A DNA stretch of 64,000 bases from G965115915 sp965115915 (GTDB lineage Bacteria; Pseudomonadota; Gammaproteobacteria; Eutrophobiales; Eutrophobiaceae), in NCBI GenBank assembly GCA_965115915.1, contig OZ220483.1:992001-1056000 (forward strand), written 5' to 3'. Position numbers and translations under genes: made by a program. The notes under the pieces are model-generated. The model worked only from the letters and a program-made list of their open reading frames with translations, was not told the DNA's origin and did not search any database. Shown piece by piece: positions 1-8,119 of the stretch (position 1 is its first letter; each line of letters opens with the position of its first letter).

Positions 1-540
1 GACGCGGACATATTCCCGGTAGCCTTGTTGGGGATTGCCCAAAATGAAAACCTGTACATCGACGCACAGGGACAGTGGCAGGCCGACTATGTGCCCGCTT
101 ATGTCAGGCGCTATCCGTTCATTCTGGCCGCCACGGAAGAAAACTCGGACCACTTCACCGTCTGTATCGATGAGTCCTACAGTGGATTCAATACCAGTGG
201 AAAGGGGGAGGCCCTGTTCGACGAACAGGGCAAAGAAACAAAGACACTTCGGGATAACATGGATTTCCTGCAGAGTTTCCAGGGACATGTCAACTTGACT
301 GTGAGGTTCTGCGCCACTTTGCGGCGCCTGGGGTTGCTGGAGGGGATGCAGGCCACGATACGGTTGAAAAACGGTAAGGAACACGCGCTGTCCGGTTTCA
401 TGGGGGTCAACCGTGAAAAACTGCACGCATTGAAGGACCAGCAGTTGGGTGAACTGCTCAGAAACGACATGCTGGAACCGATCATCGCACACGTGATATC
501 CATGAAAAATATCGCTCGGCTCAGAGATCGGATGGATTGA
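1..540 (+). CDS. SapC-family protein, 5' truncated by the window edge
   Basis: The reading frame is open from base 1 and ends with TGA at 538-540, so the N-terminus lies outside the window. The visible 179 residues include an early ALLGIAQNENLYIDAQGQW stretch followed by YVPAYVRRYPF, both characteristic of the SapC family (PF07277), whose members are linked by name to S-layer or peptide-resistance functions but have no settled biochemical role. No membrane segment or signal is visible in this part. The gene reads toward the dif site about 25 bp downstream, which fits co-orientation with replication on the left arm. Family assignment is fairly secure; function is not. Confidence 0.8.
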   Translation, partial: DADIFPVALLGIAQNENLYIDAQGQWQADYVPAYVRRYPFILAATEENSDHFTVCIDESYSGFNTSGKGEALFDEQGKETKTLRDNMDFLQSFQGHVNLTVRFCATLRRLGLLEGMQATIRLKNGKEHALSGFMGVNREKLHALKDQQLGELLRNDMLEPIIAHVISMKNIARLRDRMD

Positions 541-564
541 TGCGTGCATTGCCGCCCATCTGTT

Positions 565-592
565 ATTTCGCATAATGTATATTATGTTAAAT
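565..592 (+). other. dif: dif site, XerC/XerD recombination site (replication terminus)
   Basis: A 28-bp block reads ATTTCGCATAA (XerC arm), TGTATA (central region), TTATGTTAAAT (XerD arm). From memory of the E. coli site, the central region and the XerD arm are identical and the XerC arm differs only in its outer bases, about 25 of 28 identical. Dif is where XerC and XerD resolve chromosome dimers, in the zone where replication forks meet. Support from context: the gene on the left (SapC) reads rightward into it and nearly all genes over the next 26 kb read leftward toward it. Confidence 0.9.
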
Positions 593-1048
593 TAACAGCC
601 CATGTCCGGACAGGGTCCCGAACCTGCCAAAACGGGCGTCCCGCGCTGGCCACCAGTCTGGCTAGCGTGCGGCAAGTTGTTGTTTATCAAACAAGAATGA
701 TATGTATGGGTGCTCGCTCAACCAGGGACGGTCAGCGGTGGTAACTGTTGGTAACTGTGCTCTGGATGTTGCTCTCTGAAGGCATCAAGCGGGGGTTATT
801 CAAATGCCATCCACTGCCTGATGCCTAAGTCGCCTCCCTCGGTGCGGTGCGTTACCCGGTCGAAGTCAGCCAAGGGATGAATGGTTGCTTCCCCGGTCCG
901 TACTCGCTCGCTTTCCATCGCAAACCCGACCAGAACCAGAACCTGTAGATTATCACCCGTCCTGGATTATTGCCGTCCGTCGCCTGATCGCGATATAGCT
1001 CTCGCAGATCATCCGCGAACGGGATGTGGTGGAAGCCAGGTTATAAGG
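593..1048. other. Intergenic region beside dif, no gene recognised
   Basis: About 450 bp between dif and the end of the SoxYZ-like gene. Short open frames occur on both strands, but none has a convincing ribosome binding site or recognisable protein. Nothing resembling a structural RNA was found. Confidence 0.5.
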
Positions 1049-1897
1049 TTAGAGGACAGTAACGGTGTGGCTGGCCTCAAATTGGTTATTTTTGGTATCC
1101 GCACCCTTGATGGTCAGTACCCCGGTACCCTTTGGCACAAAGAAGAAGCGAAACGAGGGGTCCATGCTGACGGAGAAGGTCAGTTCGGCCTGCATGACCG
1201 GTTCACCGTTGAAATCCACCTCCAGGTTGCGCACAAAGAACGGCGGTGGACGAGTGCGTGAACCTATGCGTATCGGGGCCATGCCTGTGATGTTGGGGTG
1301 ATAGATCATCAACTGAAACAGGTTCGGTTCACCTACCACAACGTCTCCCACAGTCTTCATCTTCATCTGACCCAGAAATTTTCTGGAATCGTCAATACTC
1401 GCAGGCGGTGGTGCGGAACAGGCCCCCTTGGCTTTGATAAAGCCTTTGGCCATATACAACTTCCCGTCACTGGTTTCGGCCACTGCGCGCACATAGGAAA
1501 AGGTATCCACCCGGATGCGCATCGCCAGGTCTGCCTTCCCGCTGTTTGGGGTCAGATCAAAATTGCCTACCAACGGAACCGGGTTTTTGTCTACAAAAAT
1601 CGACAGACGCTTTATATAACGCTGTTCGGACTGGGGGATCTTGCTATGTATGGACACGGGGACGACGGTGGCGTCCTCCGCAATCTGCGGGACTTTCAGT
1701 GCCAGTACGTCCTGTCCCGCCCCCTCGATGATCTCGCGGTCCTGGAAATGCTGTTGCCGGATATTGGCTTCCCACGCTGCATCCGACTGCTTTTGCCGAA
1801 AATCCGCCGGGGCCACATCGGCAACCACGATACCACTCCCGACCAGCAGACTGGCCAACAAACCGATGCCCGGCAACAAAGAGAAAATTCGTGCCAT
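1049..1897 (-). CDS. SoxYZ-like sulfur carrier (SoxY-SoxZ fusion)
   Basis: A 282-residue exported protein. The start is ATG at 1897 because GGAGGAA lies about nine bases upstream and the sequence from there begins with a signal peptide (MARIFSLLPGIGLLASLLVG, cleavage near ADVAPADF). The frame could extend further upstream, but that part looks non-coding. The middle part (LSIFVDKNPVPL, GKADLAMRIRVDTFSYVRA) is SoxY-like and carries one cysteine, C160 in KGACSAPP; the C-terminal part (MDPSFRFFFVPKG) is SoxZ-like. This matches the SoxYZ-like carriers associated with quinoprotein dehydrogenases rather than authentic SoxY with a C-terminal GGCGG arm. Expected location is the periplasm. No partner dehydrogenase is nearby. 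Confidence 0.8.
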   Translation of the reverse strand: MARIFSLLPGIGLLASLLVGSGIVVADVAPADFRQKQSDAAWEANIRQQHFQDREIIEGAGQDVLALKVPQIAEDATVVPVSIHSKIPQSEQRYIKRLSIFVDKNPVPLVGNFDLTPNSGKADLAMRIRVDTFSYVRAVAETSDGKLYMAKGFIKAKGACSAPPPASIDDSRKFLGQMKMKTVGDVVVGEPNLFQLMIYHPNITGMAPIRIGSRTRPPPFFVRNLEVDFNGEPVMQAELTFSVSMDPSFRFFFVPKGTGVLTIKGADTKNNQFEASHTVTVL

Positions 1898-2254
1898 AAC
1901 AGTTGTTCCTCCGAAACTTGGTCTTGATAGACTAATATTCTCGCCAGCTTCTCTATATAGCAAACACGGGCTGATCTTGCAAATTTCAACCACGGTCGCG
2001 TCCCGCAGGTCCAGCAGCACCGGACACTCGGCCCGGCGACACCACCGCCGACTTCTCTGCTGTATAAAACTTATGACCCGCAAATCTCGCAGCGCGTTCA
2101 TTTTAATTAGTCTATTATTTTTAGTATACTAAATAATATACATAATTTATTACTTTAACTATTTTGGCGCGCACAAGGGCCTGCGTGGGGTCACGACAGT
2201 GAGGTTGTGGGGGCGGCCTCCCCTGCCCAGGCACTGTCCATTGGCGATACCGCT
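1898..2254. other. Intergenic region with AT-rich block and partial dispersed repeat
   Basis: Upstream of the SoxYZ-like gene the stretch 2101-2160 is very AT-rich and is a plausible promoter region for that gene. At about 2185-2240 the minus strand carries CTCACTGTCGTGACCCCAC, which resembles the end of the dispersed repeat family seen at 38.7, 45.5, 45.7 and 54.1 kb. No gene was found here. Confidence 0.4.
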
Positions 2255-3100
2255 TCAAGGAAAAGTCTTCACGGTGACCCCCTGGTTTGCCAACCGCTGT
2301 GCGATGCCTCGCAGGGATGCCGCCGAGAGCCTGCCCAGACGTGGTGCCTCCGGCTGCAGCGATGGCCTGGCGATGCCGTATAACAGCATGCCCCGCAGCG
2401 GGATGCGTTCAGTGCGGATTTGCCTGAGAAAGCTGCACCACCCGGCAAGCTCGGTTTCGGATGGTGGAACACCATCCAATGTAAACATGCAGGTCTGTAT
2501 CCACACGGGACAAAGGGACGCACAGCGACGTAGGCGGTTCAGTACGGCCTCCACAGAGCCCTGGACCTGATTGATGCGCCGCATGCCGTGCTGGCTGACG
2601 CTATCGATCTTGAACCAGACCTCACCACCCAATTGGCTTATGTGCTGTATCCCGGTACGCACCTGTACCCGCCCAAGCATACTGCCGTTGGTGATCAGGG
2701 TCGGCGCCACTTGCCCTGACAAGCCCTTTTCCCGCAGTATCCCGGCGATCAGTTCCACCACCTCGGCAAACTGCGCCGAGGTGGTAGGTTCCCCATTCCC
2801 GGACAGCGCGATGTCCCGGATCCGGCACTGCTCCGGTGGCACCCGCTGTTGTTCCCAGAACGCTCCGCTCAACACCCCGTCCAGAAAACCGCTCAGCTCG
2901 CTATGCAACAGTGAAAGCTTCAGGGTTGGCGCCCGGCCCCGCTTCAGTCCTGGCACCTGACAGTAAATACAGCGCCAGTTGCACGTGCTGTCCGGGTTCA
3001 GGTTGATACCGATCGACAACCCGCCTGCCCGCCTCGACAACACGGGATAGACATGCCTGAGTCCCGCGACCTGACGACTGTGGTCAGTGATACTCAGCAT
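2255..3100 (-). CDS. Radical SAM protein, COG0731-like
   Basis: A 281-residue radical SAM enzyme. Near the N-terminus (residues 40-47) the cluster motif C-x3-C-x2-C is present as CNWRCIYC, preceded by SIGINLNPDSTC, a pattern of the COG0731/TYW1-related Fe-S oxidoreductases. SGNGEPT at mid-protein is the GGE-like SAM-binding motif. These residues bind a 4Fe-4S cluster that cleaves S-adenosylmethionine. The family includes wyosine-tRNA synthesis enzymes in archaea, but bacterial members of this kind have no agreed substrate. The gene follows tRNA-Leu by 73 bp on the same strand. The ATG at 3100 is the natural start. Confidence 0.8.
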   Translation of the reverse strand: MLSITDHSRQVAGLRHVYPVLSRRAGGLSIGINLNPDSTCNWRCIYCQVPGLKRGRAPTLKLSLLHSELSGFLDGVLSGAFWEQQRVPPEQCRIRDIALSGNGEPTTSAQFAEVVELIAGILREKGLSGQVAPTLITNGSMLGRVQVRTGIQHISQLGGEVWFKIDSVSQHGMRRINQVQGSVEAVLNRLRRCASLCPVWIQTCMFTLDGVPPSETELAGWCSFLRQIRTERIPLRGMLLYGIARPSLQPEAPRLGRLSAASLRGIAQRLANQGVTVKTFP

Positions 3101-3173
3101 GTCTCTGCAAACGGCGCCTGGTACGGTAGCAGATTACATCCCTCCACTATGGGGTGTGTAGGCATGCTAGTAA

Positions 3174-3259
3174 TGCTGGGGACGGGACTTGAACCCGTAA
3201 GGTCCTTGCGGACCGTCAGATTTTAAGTCTGATGTGTATACCAATTCCACCACCCCAGC
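3174..3259 (-). tRNA. tRNA-Leu (anticodon UAA)
   Basis: Read on the minus strand, the 86-nt molecule folds as a class II tRNA: acceptor GCTGGGG pairs with CCCCAGC, the D-arm contains GGTGGAATTGGTA, the anticodon stem TCAGA/TCTGA encloses the loop CTTAAAA with anticodon TAA, a variable arm follows, and the T-loop is GTTCAAGTC. The discriminator base is A. The genome continues TTA after it, so the CCA end is not encoded and must be added after transcription. Confidence 0.95.
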
Positions 3260-3260
3260 G

Positions 3261-3818
3261 TTGGTTTTTGGCCCCGGCTTGCGCCGGGACCGGGAAGTGT
3301 ATCCATTCCACCACCCCCGCAGTTGGTTTTTGGCCCCGGCTTGCGCCGGGACCGGGAAGTGTATCCATTCCACCACCCCCGCAGCGGGTTTTTGGCCCCG
3401 GCTTGCGCCGGGACCGGGAAGTGTATCCATTCCACCACCCCCGCAGTTGGTTTTTGGCCCCGGCTTGCGCCGGGACCGGGAAGTGTATCCATTCCACCAC
3501 CCCCGCAGCGGGTTTTTGGCCCCGGCTTGCGCCGGGACCGGGAAGTGTATCCATTCCACCACCCCCGCAGCGGGTTTTTGGCCCCGGCTTACGCCGGGAC
3601 CGGGAAGTGTATCCATTCCACCACCCCCGCAGCGGGTTTTTGGCCCCGGCTTGCGCCGGGACCGGGAAGTGTATCCATTCCACCACCCCCGCAGCGGGTT
3701 TTTGGCCCCGGCTTGCGCCGGGACCGGGAAGTGTATCCATTCCACCACCCCCGCAGCGGGTTTTTGGCCCCGGCTTGCGCCGGGACCGGGAAGTGTATCC
3801 ATTCCACCACCCTGCCCT
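3261..3818 (-). repeat. Nine tandem 62-bp units made of a tRNA-Leu 5' segment plus a hairpin
   Basis: Units begin at 3261, 3323, 3385, 3447, 3509, 3571, 3633, 3695 and 3757 and are almost identical; the last one diverges over its final bases. On the minus strand each unit carries GCGGGGGTGGTGGAATGG then ATACAC, which matches the first 26 bases of the neighbouring tRNA-Leu with two bases missing, followed by a nine-pair hairpin GGTCCCGGC-GCAA-GCCGGGGCC with a GNRA tetraloop, and an AAAAACC spacer. The array lies directly upstream of the true tRNA gene in its direction of transcription. All frames are open through it because the units contain no stops; that is a by-product of composition, not coding. 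Confidence 0.95.
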
Positions 3819-3867
3819 GTGATATTCGCATACCGCCCGCAACGTACCCGTTTCCGTTCAGGCGGTA

Positions 3868-4944
3868 TCAGCTATGGGATAATGCGCACAATGGCCTGGC
3901 CGGGTCAACCTTGGGATGAAACGGGACATGGCGCTCCGTTCCGGTCAACTGATACACGGTGCCGAGCCAGTTATTGATGATAGCCTCCGCAGTGTCATGC
4001 CAGGTATTGTCCAGCCGGGGGATCAAGAGTGACTCCGGGAACTCCGGCAACGCCACGTGTTGTGTCCGTGCCTGCAACAGACGCTCCTGAAACTCCTCCA
4101 GCAGGGTTTGACATCCCAGGCTGAAATAATTCTCCGGGAACGGTGGGTAGTCCGCTGTTTCTCCCTCGATGTATCTACCGGTTTCACGCTTGTATTCCTT
4201 GAGCAGGCTGATGGCGTCATATTCCGGATGTGCCTGAAAGAACACCAGACGAAATCCGTCTTCGCTGACCGCCATGTGCACATCACCGTCTTCGCTGACC
4301 ACCAGCACGTGCAGCCCCGCTCTGTCAAACTGCGCCGGAGAGACCGCGTTGTAACGGGAATGCGGCACATCAAAACGGGTATTGACCCCGACAACCAATG
4401 GATGGGAACGATCCACTACACGATGGGGGAAGACCCCCCAGCGCTTGGCAGGCAAGAGTTCACGTTTCTCCCCGTAGCGAAACTGCAGCACCGCGTGGGT
4501 GGCAAGGCAGGAACACAGCGTGGACGTGACATTGTCATAGGCCCAGTCGATAACCTCGATCAGGGGCTCCCAGAACGGCTGTTGTTCCAGTTCGGACCCT
4601 TGTACATTGGCACCGGTCAGGATCAGTGCGTCCAGACCCTGCTGCTTGATGTCCTCAAAATGATCGTAGTGTTTTTCCACATATTCGCGACCTTCACTGC
4701 TGCGCGGCAATGCTTCCAGGCTGAACGGGTGCATGTAAAACTGCGCAATCTGGTTGCTTTCACCAATCAAACGAAAAAACTGACGCTCGGTCGCCATCAG
4801 TGCGTTGTCCGGCATCATGTTCAGCAGGCCGATATGCAATTCCCGGATATCCTGGCTGAGCGCCTGTTCCCGGGATAACACGATCTCACCCTCTTGCCGA
4901 AGACGCTCGAAATTGGGAAGCTCACTATTGGCAACCAGCGGCAT
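3868..4944 (-). CDS. metA: Homoserine O-acyltransferase, MetA family (atypical active site)
   Basis: 358 residues of the HTS/MetA class I glutamine-amidotransferase-like family, which acylates homoserine in methionine synthesis. LNMMPDNALMATERQF near residue 41 and LILTGAN near 108 are family landmarks. The catalytic Cys is C146 in STLCSCLATHAVLQF, and the expected His and Glu are H239 and E241 in FFQAHPEYDA. The usual Cys-Trp-Ala/Gly segment is Cys-Leu-Ala here, so acyl-donor preference (acetyl or succinyl-CoA) cannot be read with confidence. The start ATG abuts the TAG stop of the upstream ATPase gene (TAGATG), so the two are probably translationally coupled. It is about 50 residues longer than E. 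coli MetA, with an extended C-terminus. Confidence 0.8.
   Translation of the reverse strand: MPLVANSELPNFERLRQEGEIVLSREQALSQDIRELHIGLLNMMPDNALMATERQFFRLIGESNQIAQFYMHPFSLEALPRSSEGREYVEKHYDHFEDIKQQGLDALILTGANVQGSELEQQPFWEPLIEVIDWAYDNVTSTLCSCLATHAVLQFRYGEKRELLPAKRWGVFPHRVVDRSHPLVVGVNTRFDVPHSRYNAVSPAQFDRAGLHVLVVSEDGDVHMAVSEDGFRLVFFQAHPEYDAISLLKEYKRETGRYIEGETADYPPFPENYFSLGCQTLLEEFQERLLQARTQHVALPEFPESLLIPRLDNTWHDTAEAIINNWLGTVYQLTGTERHVPFHPKVDPARPLCALSHS
3879..3908 (-). promoter_or_regulatory. Possible promoter reading into the repeat array and tRNA-Leu
   Basis: On the minus strand TTGACC (3903-3908) and CATTAT (3879-3884) are separated by 18 bp, near sigma-70 consensus. They lie inside the last codons of the metA-like gene. 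A transcript from here would cross all nine repeat units before reaching tRNA-Leu. This is a sequence-only prediction. Confidence 0.3.
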
Positions 4945-5838
4945 CTATGCCTCCTGCGATGTGGCCACGGTGATAACAGGCCGCGCCGTTTCCAGCACAG
5001 GTTCCACCACGTCCAGGATATCAGCCGTATTGTCAGCCTCTGCGAGGGCGTTACTAGCGACGGTATAACCATAACGATCAGCTATCGACTGATAGCGCGG
5101 CAGACGATACTGAAACAGGCGCGGGAAGATCCAGCGTGAAAAGTCATCCGGATCGATCAGCGCCGCATATTCCAGCCCCTGCAGCCGCATATATTCGGCA
5201 ACATGCCTGTCCAGAAAATCCCTTTGGAAATACAGCGGTTTCGGGTCTTCCCGGGCACGCTGCACAAGCAAAGCGGCGTCGTCCTCACTCGCCCGAATAT
5301 AGAGAATCAGCGTATGCTCCGCCAGCTTTTCCAGCAGTCCCGGGCTGTCCAGCAATTCGCAAAGACTGCCACCCGCGTCATTGACAAAACAGTCATAGCC
5401 GTAAACTTCGCGTGAACGCCGAATGAAATCCGGGACGTCATGCAGAGAGTCAATCTCCGCTTCGCGGTGCAATCGCTGGCGACGCCTGAACTCTGCCAGC
5501 CCCAGTCCACCGCGTTCCGGGTCACCCAGCTTGCCAAGAAAGCTGGAAACCGGTTTCAGGTTGTCTATCGACATGTTATTACTGATATGAATGGAATCCG
5601 ACAGCAGTAGCTGGCGCATCAATGGACTGGACATGGCCTCGTGTTTGATGTTATCCAAAATGGATTCATCCAGGTAGCGTGTGCCAATACGATAGTCACA
5701 GGAATAATGAAACCAGTTGTCACGGCGCAGTATACGGGCCAGTCGTGTCTTCCCCACACCAGACATGCCGATCAGGGTTATCGCCTTGTGCTTCCAGCGT
5801 TTGAATTCCGATGCGCTCAGTCTCATAATTTCAGTCAA
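4945..5838 (-). CDS. P-loop ATPase of unknown function coupled to metA
   Basis: 297 residues. A Walker A motif GMSGVGKT lies at residues 24-31, followed by a large mostly charged protein without membrane segments. The CDYRIGTRYLDE stretch and FVNDAGGSLCEL segment suggest a kinase or nucleotide-dependent fold in which the P-loop acts on a bound ligand, but I do not recognise a named family. Its stop codon touches the metA start, so it is likely to be made in step with the acyltransferase and may act on the same pathway or regulate it. The start ATG at 5838 gives the P-loop a normal N-terminal position; a later ATG five codons in is also possible. Confidence 0.7.
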   Translation of the reverse strand: MTEIMRLSASEFKRWKHKAITLIGMSGVGKTRLARILRRDNWFHYSCDYRIGTRYLDESILDNIKHEAMSSPLMRQLLLSDSIHISNNMSIDNLKPVSSFLGKLGDPERGGLGLAEFRRRQRLHREAEIDSLHDVPDFIRRSREVYGYDCFVNDAGGSLCELLDSPGLLEKLAEHTLILYIRASEDDAALLVQRAREDPKPLYFQRDFLDRHVAEYMRLQGLEYAALIDPDDFSRWIFPRLFQYRLPRYQSIADRYGYTVASNALAEADNTADILDVVEPVLETARPVITVATSQEA

Positions 5839-6130
5839 CGGCCTGCCAACCAGGGTCCAACGAGGCCCGAAAAGCGAATGAATCCCATACCGTGGTCAGG
5901 GCTGGCTGCTTTACATGTATGTCAATGATAGCAGGAAAATCACGTCACCGTTGTTGTTCGCGCTCGGTAGATACCAGGCTCCGCGTTGTCCCGGGTCGGT
6001 CCGCCATATTGGACGAGTACGCAGCGTGAGCATATCCGACCGCACGCCTGGACCACGGCTGAACAGATTGCTGCGAAAACTGGCGACCTGCTTTGGCACA
6101 GCAAAACGGAACCCTGTAACGGTCTCACCC

Positions 6131-6736
6131 ATGCAAAACACTTCAGAGCATCAGCTATTGTACGAACACTGGCTAAAGAAGGAGTTGTGGCTGCTACGCG
6201 GTGAAGGCTTGCCTCTGCTACTGGGTTTGCATCCGACAGAAGGTACAGACGCCATTGATCCCACCCTCTCCGAGCAATTATCGACGCTGTGGGAACATGC
6301 CAGACAATGCGTACAAAAACGGCTTTTGCAGGTCAGCGACCCGACATTGCCACCGGAACAGTGGCAGGTAGAACCGCTGGCACTCTATCGCTGGGCGGTT
6401 GTCAGTGGCTGTTCCATGCCCCAGGAACTGACAAATCTGGCGGAGTTCATCATGCGCACAATCCCCTCTTCCACAACCGCGATGGATGACACATTGCCAC
6501 AGCAAAATGCGGAAGCGGAATATCTGATAGACGAACAGCGCAAGGTGCTGGCTGCCGCATTTTGCCTGCTGGCAAACCACCGGGACAGGTGTGGCACCGC
6601 TGAACATCAAGTGGATGTGAAACGCCTGGTCACACTGATCAGCGAAGACCCCGGGCATTGGCTCAACAGCCCATCCCCCGCGTTATCCGATGCCGCAATG
6701 GAGGAACTGCTACAACGTACGCTGCGGCAGGGATAG
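6131..6736 (+). CDS. Hypothetical protein, 201 residues
   Basis: I do not recognise this protein. It starts at ATG 6131 (the frame is open further upstream, but that part has arginine-rich non-coding character) and ends 9 bp before the convergent end of tilS. The sequence opens with a helical, Leu- and Trp-rich segment (EHQLLYEHWLKKELWLLRGE) and continues with predicted helices and no signal peptide or transmembrane span. It looks soluble and largely alpha-helical. The 290-bp gap to its left holds divergent promoter space with the ATPase-metA pair and no other gene. Confidence 0.55.
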   Translation: MQNTSEHQLLYEHWLKKELWLLRGEGLPLLLGLHPTEGTDAIDPTLSEQLSTLWEHARQCVQKRLLQVSDPTLPPEQWQVEPLALYRWAVVSGCSMPQELTNLAEFIMRTIPSSTTAMDDTLPQQNAEAEYLIDEQRKVLAAAFCLLANHRDRCGTAEHQVDVKRLVTLISEDPGHWLNSPSPALSDAAMEELLQRTLRQG

Positions 6737-6745
6737 GCCATGCTA

Positions 6746-8113
6746 TCACTCCACGGCGCGCATACGTCCGACAGGCTGCCAATGTAAGCGCCTGGCCGTT
6801 TCTGTCACGGTACCCGCCCAGGCTTCAGCTATTCCGATACCAGCAACCGCAATCAATTCATCATTGACGTAGATCAGCGGGATACGATCGCGTTTCCAGG
6901 GCAGTATGGCTTGCTGCTGAAACAGTTTCTTGAGACTGCGTGTGTGTGGCTGTCCGGCCAACCGGATACGCTCTCCTCCCTGACGAAAACGCACCTGAAG
7001 CCGATTTGGACAACGTTCCATAGCCAGGCCCGGGCCCCTGGTGGTTTGAATGAACAGCGTCCCCGACGCCAATCGCAGTGTCTTGTCGGCATCCCAGACC
7101 AGACTCTGTGCGGCATCATGCCGCTGTATGGAAGGTTCCGCATACAGATGCTGTCGAAAGCGGTGCAATACCACACCGGACCAACTGATGCCAGGCACAC
7201 GGGAAGGGTCGGAGGCAATAACATCCTGCAAAATATGCTCCATGACAGTCGCGGAAGGCGGTGCCAACCGCAGCCTGTGCAACCAATGCCGAATCAAATT
7301 GGTCTGACGGGCACGGCCAAGCTGTAATAACGCGGTAATACTCAGCACCATGCCATTGTCTCTACCAGCCACTTTCAGGTCACCGATGGCAAGCTCATCA
7401 AGCAGTGTGGACAATTGCCGCTGATGGGAGGCCGAACGCAATACCGCGGTGCGCATGCCGGGCCAATGCTGCTCAAGCTGTGGCACGATACTATTGTGCA
7501 ACACATTGCGCCGAAAGCACATGTCCTGATTGCCTGGATCATCCAGATACCGCAGACCGGTATTCGTCACATACGCGGTGATCTGCTCACGTCCGACATC
7601 CAACAGCGGACGTGCATGCCAACCCGTTGCAAATTGGCGCCAGGCTTGCATGCCCGCCAAACCACGGCAACCGGAACCTCGCAACAAGTGAGCCAACACA
7701 GTCTCGCACTGATCATCGGCGTTATGTGCAGTGAGCAGCACATCACCCTGCGCCATTTGCCTGGACAACAGCGAATAGCGCTGTTCACGGGCCCAGGCCT
7801 CAACGCTGATACTGACATCACAAGGGAATTTGGCGGCACGGTAAAACTGAAACGGGATATCCAGATCGTGACAGACCGAGGCACAAAATTCCGCCCAGTT
7901 CGCGCTTTGTGGATGCAGACCGTGATCAATATAGGCCGCATGTACCAGGCATTCATCCCGTTCGACCAATTCGCGCATCAGAGCGAGTAGCGCAGTGGAA
8001 TCGATGCCACCGCTGTAGGCAAGCAAATAGCGCGAGCCGGCGATGTGAGTTGGACCTGTGGTCAGTTTCTCCCGAAGAATTTCAAGGGATAATGCCTTGG
8101 CCCGTGCAGGCAT
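6746..8113 (-). CDS. tilS: tRNA(Ile)-lysidine synthase TilS
   Basis: 455 residues. The N-terminal ATP-pyrophosphatase motif SGGIDST is at residues 34-40, and HNADDQCETVLAHLLRGSG is the conserved PP-loop segment that follows in TilS. The C-terminal third contains GERIRLAGQPHTRSLKKLFQ, typical of the TilS C-terminal domain. The enzyme attaches lysine to cytidine 34 of the CAU-anticodon tRNA-Ile so that it decodes AUA. The gene begins 6 bp after accA and is the last member of the rpsB-to-tilS superoperon. Confidence 0.95.
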   Translation of the reverse strand: MPARAKALSLEILREKLTTGPTHIAGSRYLLAYSGGIDSTALLALMRELVERDECLVHAAYIDHGLHPQSANWAEFCASVCHDLDIPFQFYRAAKFPCDVSISVEAWAREQRYSLLSRQMAQGDVLLTAHNADDQCETVLAHLLRGSGCRGLAGMQAWRQFATGWHARPLLDVGREQITAYVTNTGLRYLDDPGNQDMCFRRNVLHNSIVPQLEQHWPGMRTAVLRSASHQRQLSTLLDELAIGDLKVAGRDNGMVLSITALLQLGRARQTNLIRHWLHRLRLAPPSATVMEHILQDVIASDPSRVPGISWSGVVLHRFRQHLYAEPSIQRHDAAQSLVWDADKTLRLASGTLFIQTTRGPGLAMERCPNRLQVRFRQGGERIRLAGQPHTRSLKKLFQQQAILPWKRDRIPLIYVNDELIAVAGIGIAEAWAGTVTETARRLHWQPVGRMRAVE

Positions 8114-8119
8114 GCGGAT

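Noticed and set aside
3261..3818. Tandem array as a CRISPR
   Set aside because: There are no variable spacers: the whole unit repeats without interruption.
3167..3977. Long open frames across the tandem repeats on both strands (up to 247 residues)
   Set aside because: The 62-bp unit has no stop codons, so all frames stay open and give the same residues in rotation. They overlap the tRNA gene and have no ribosome binding site.
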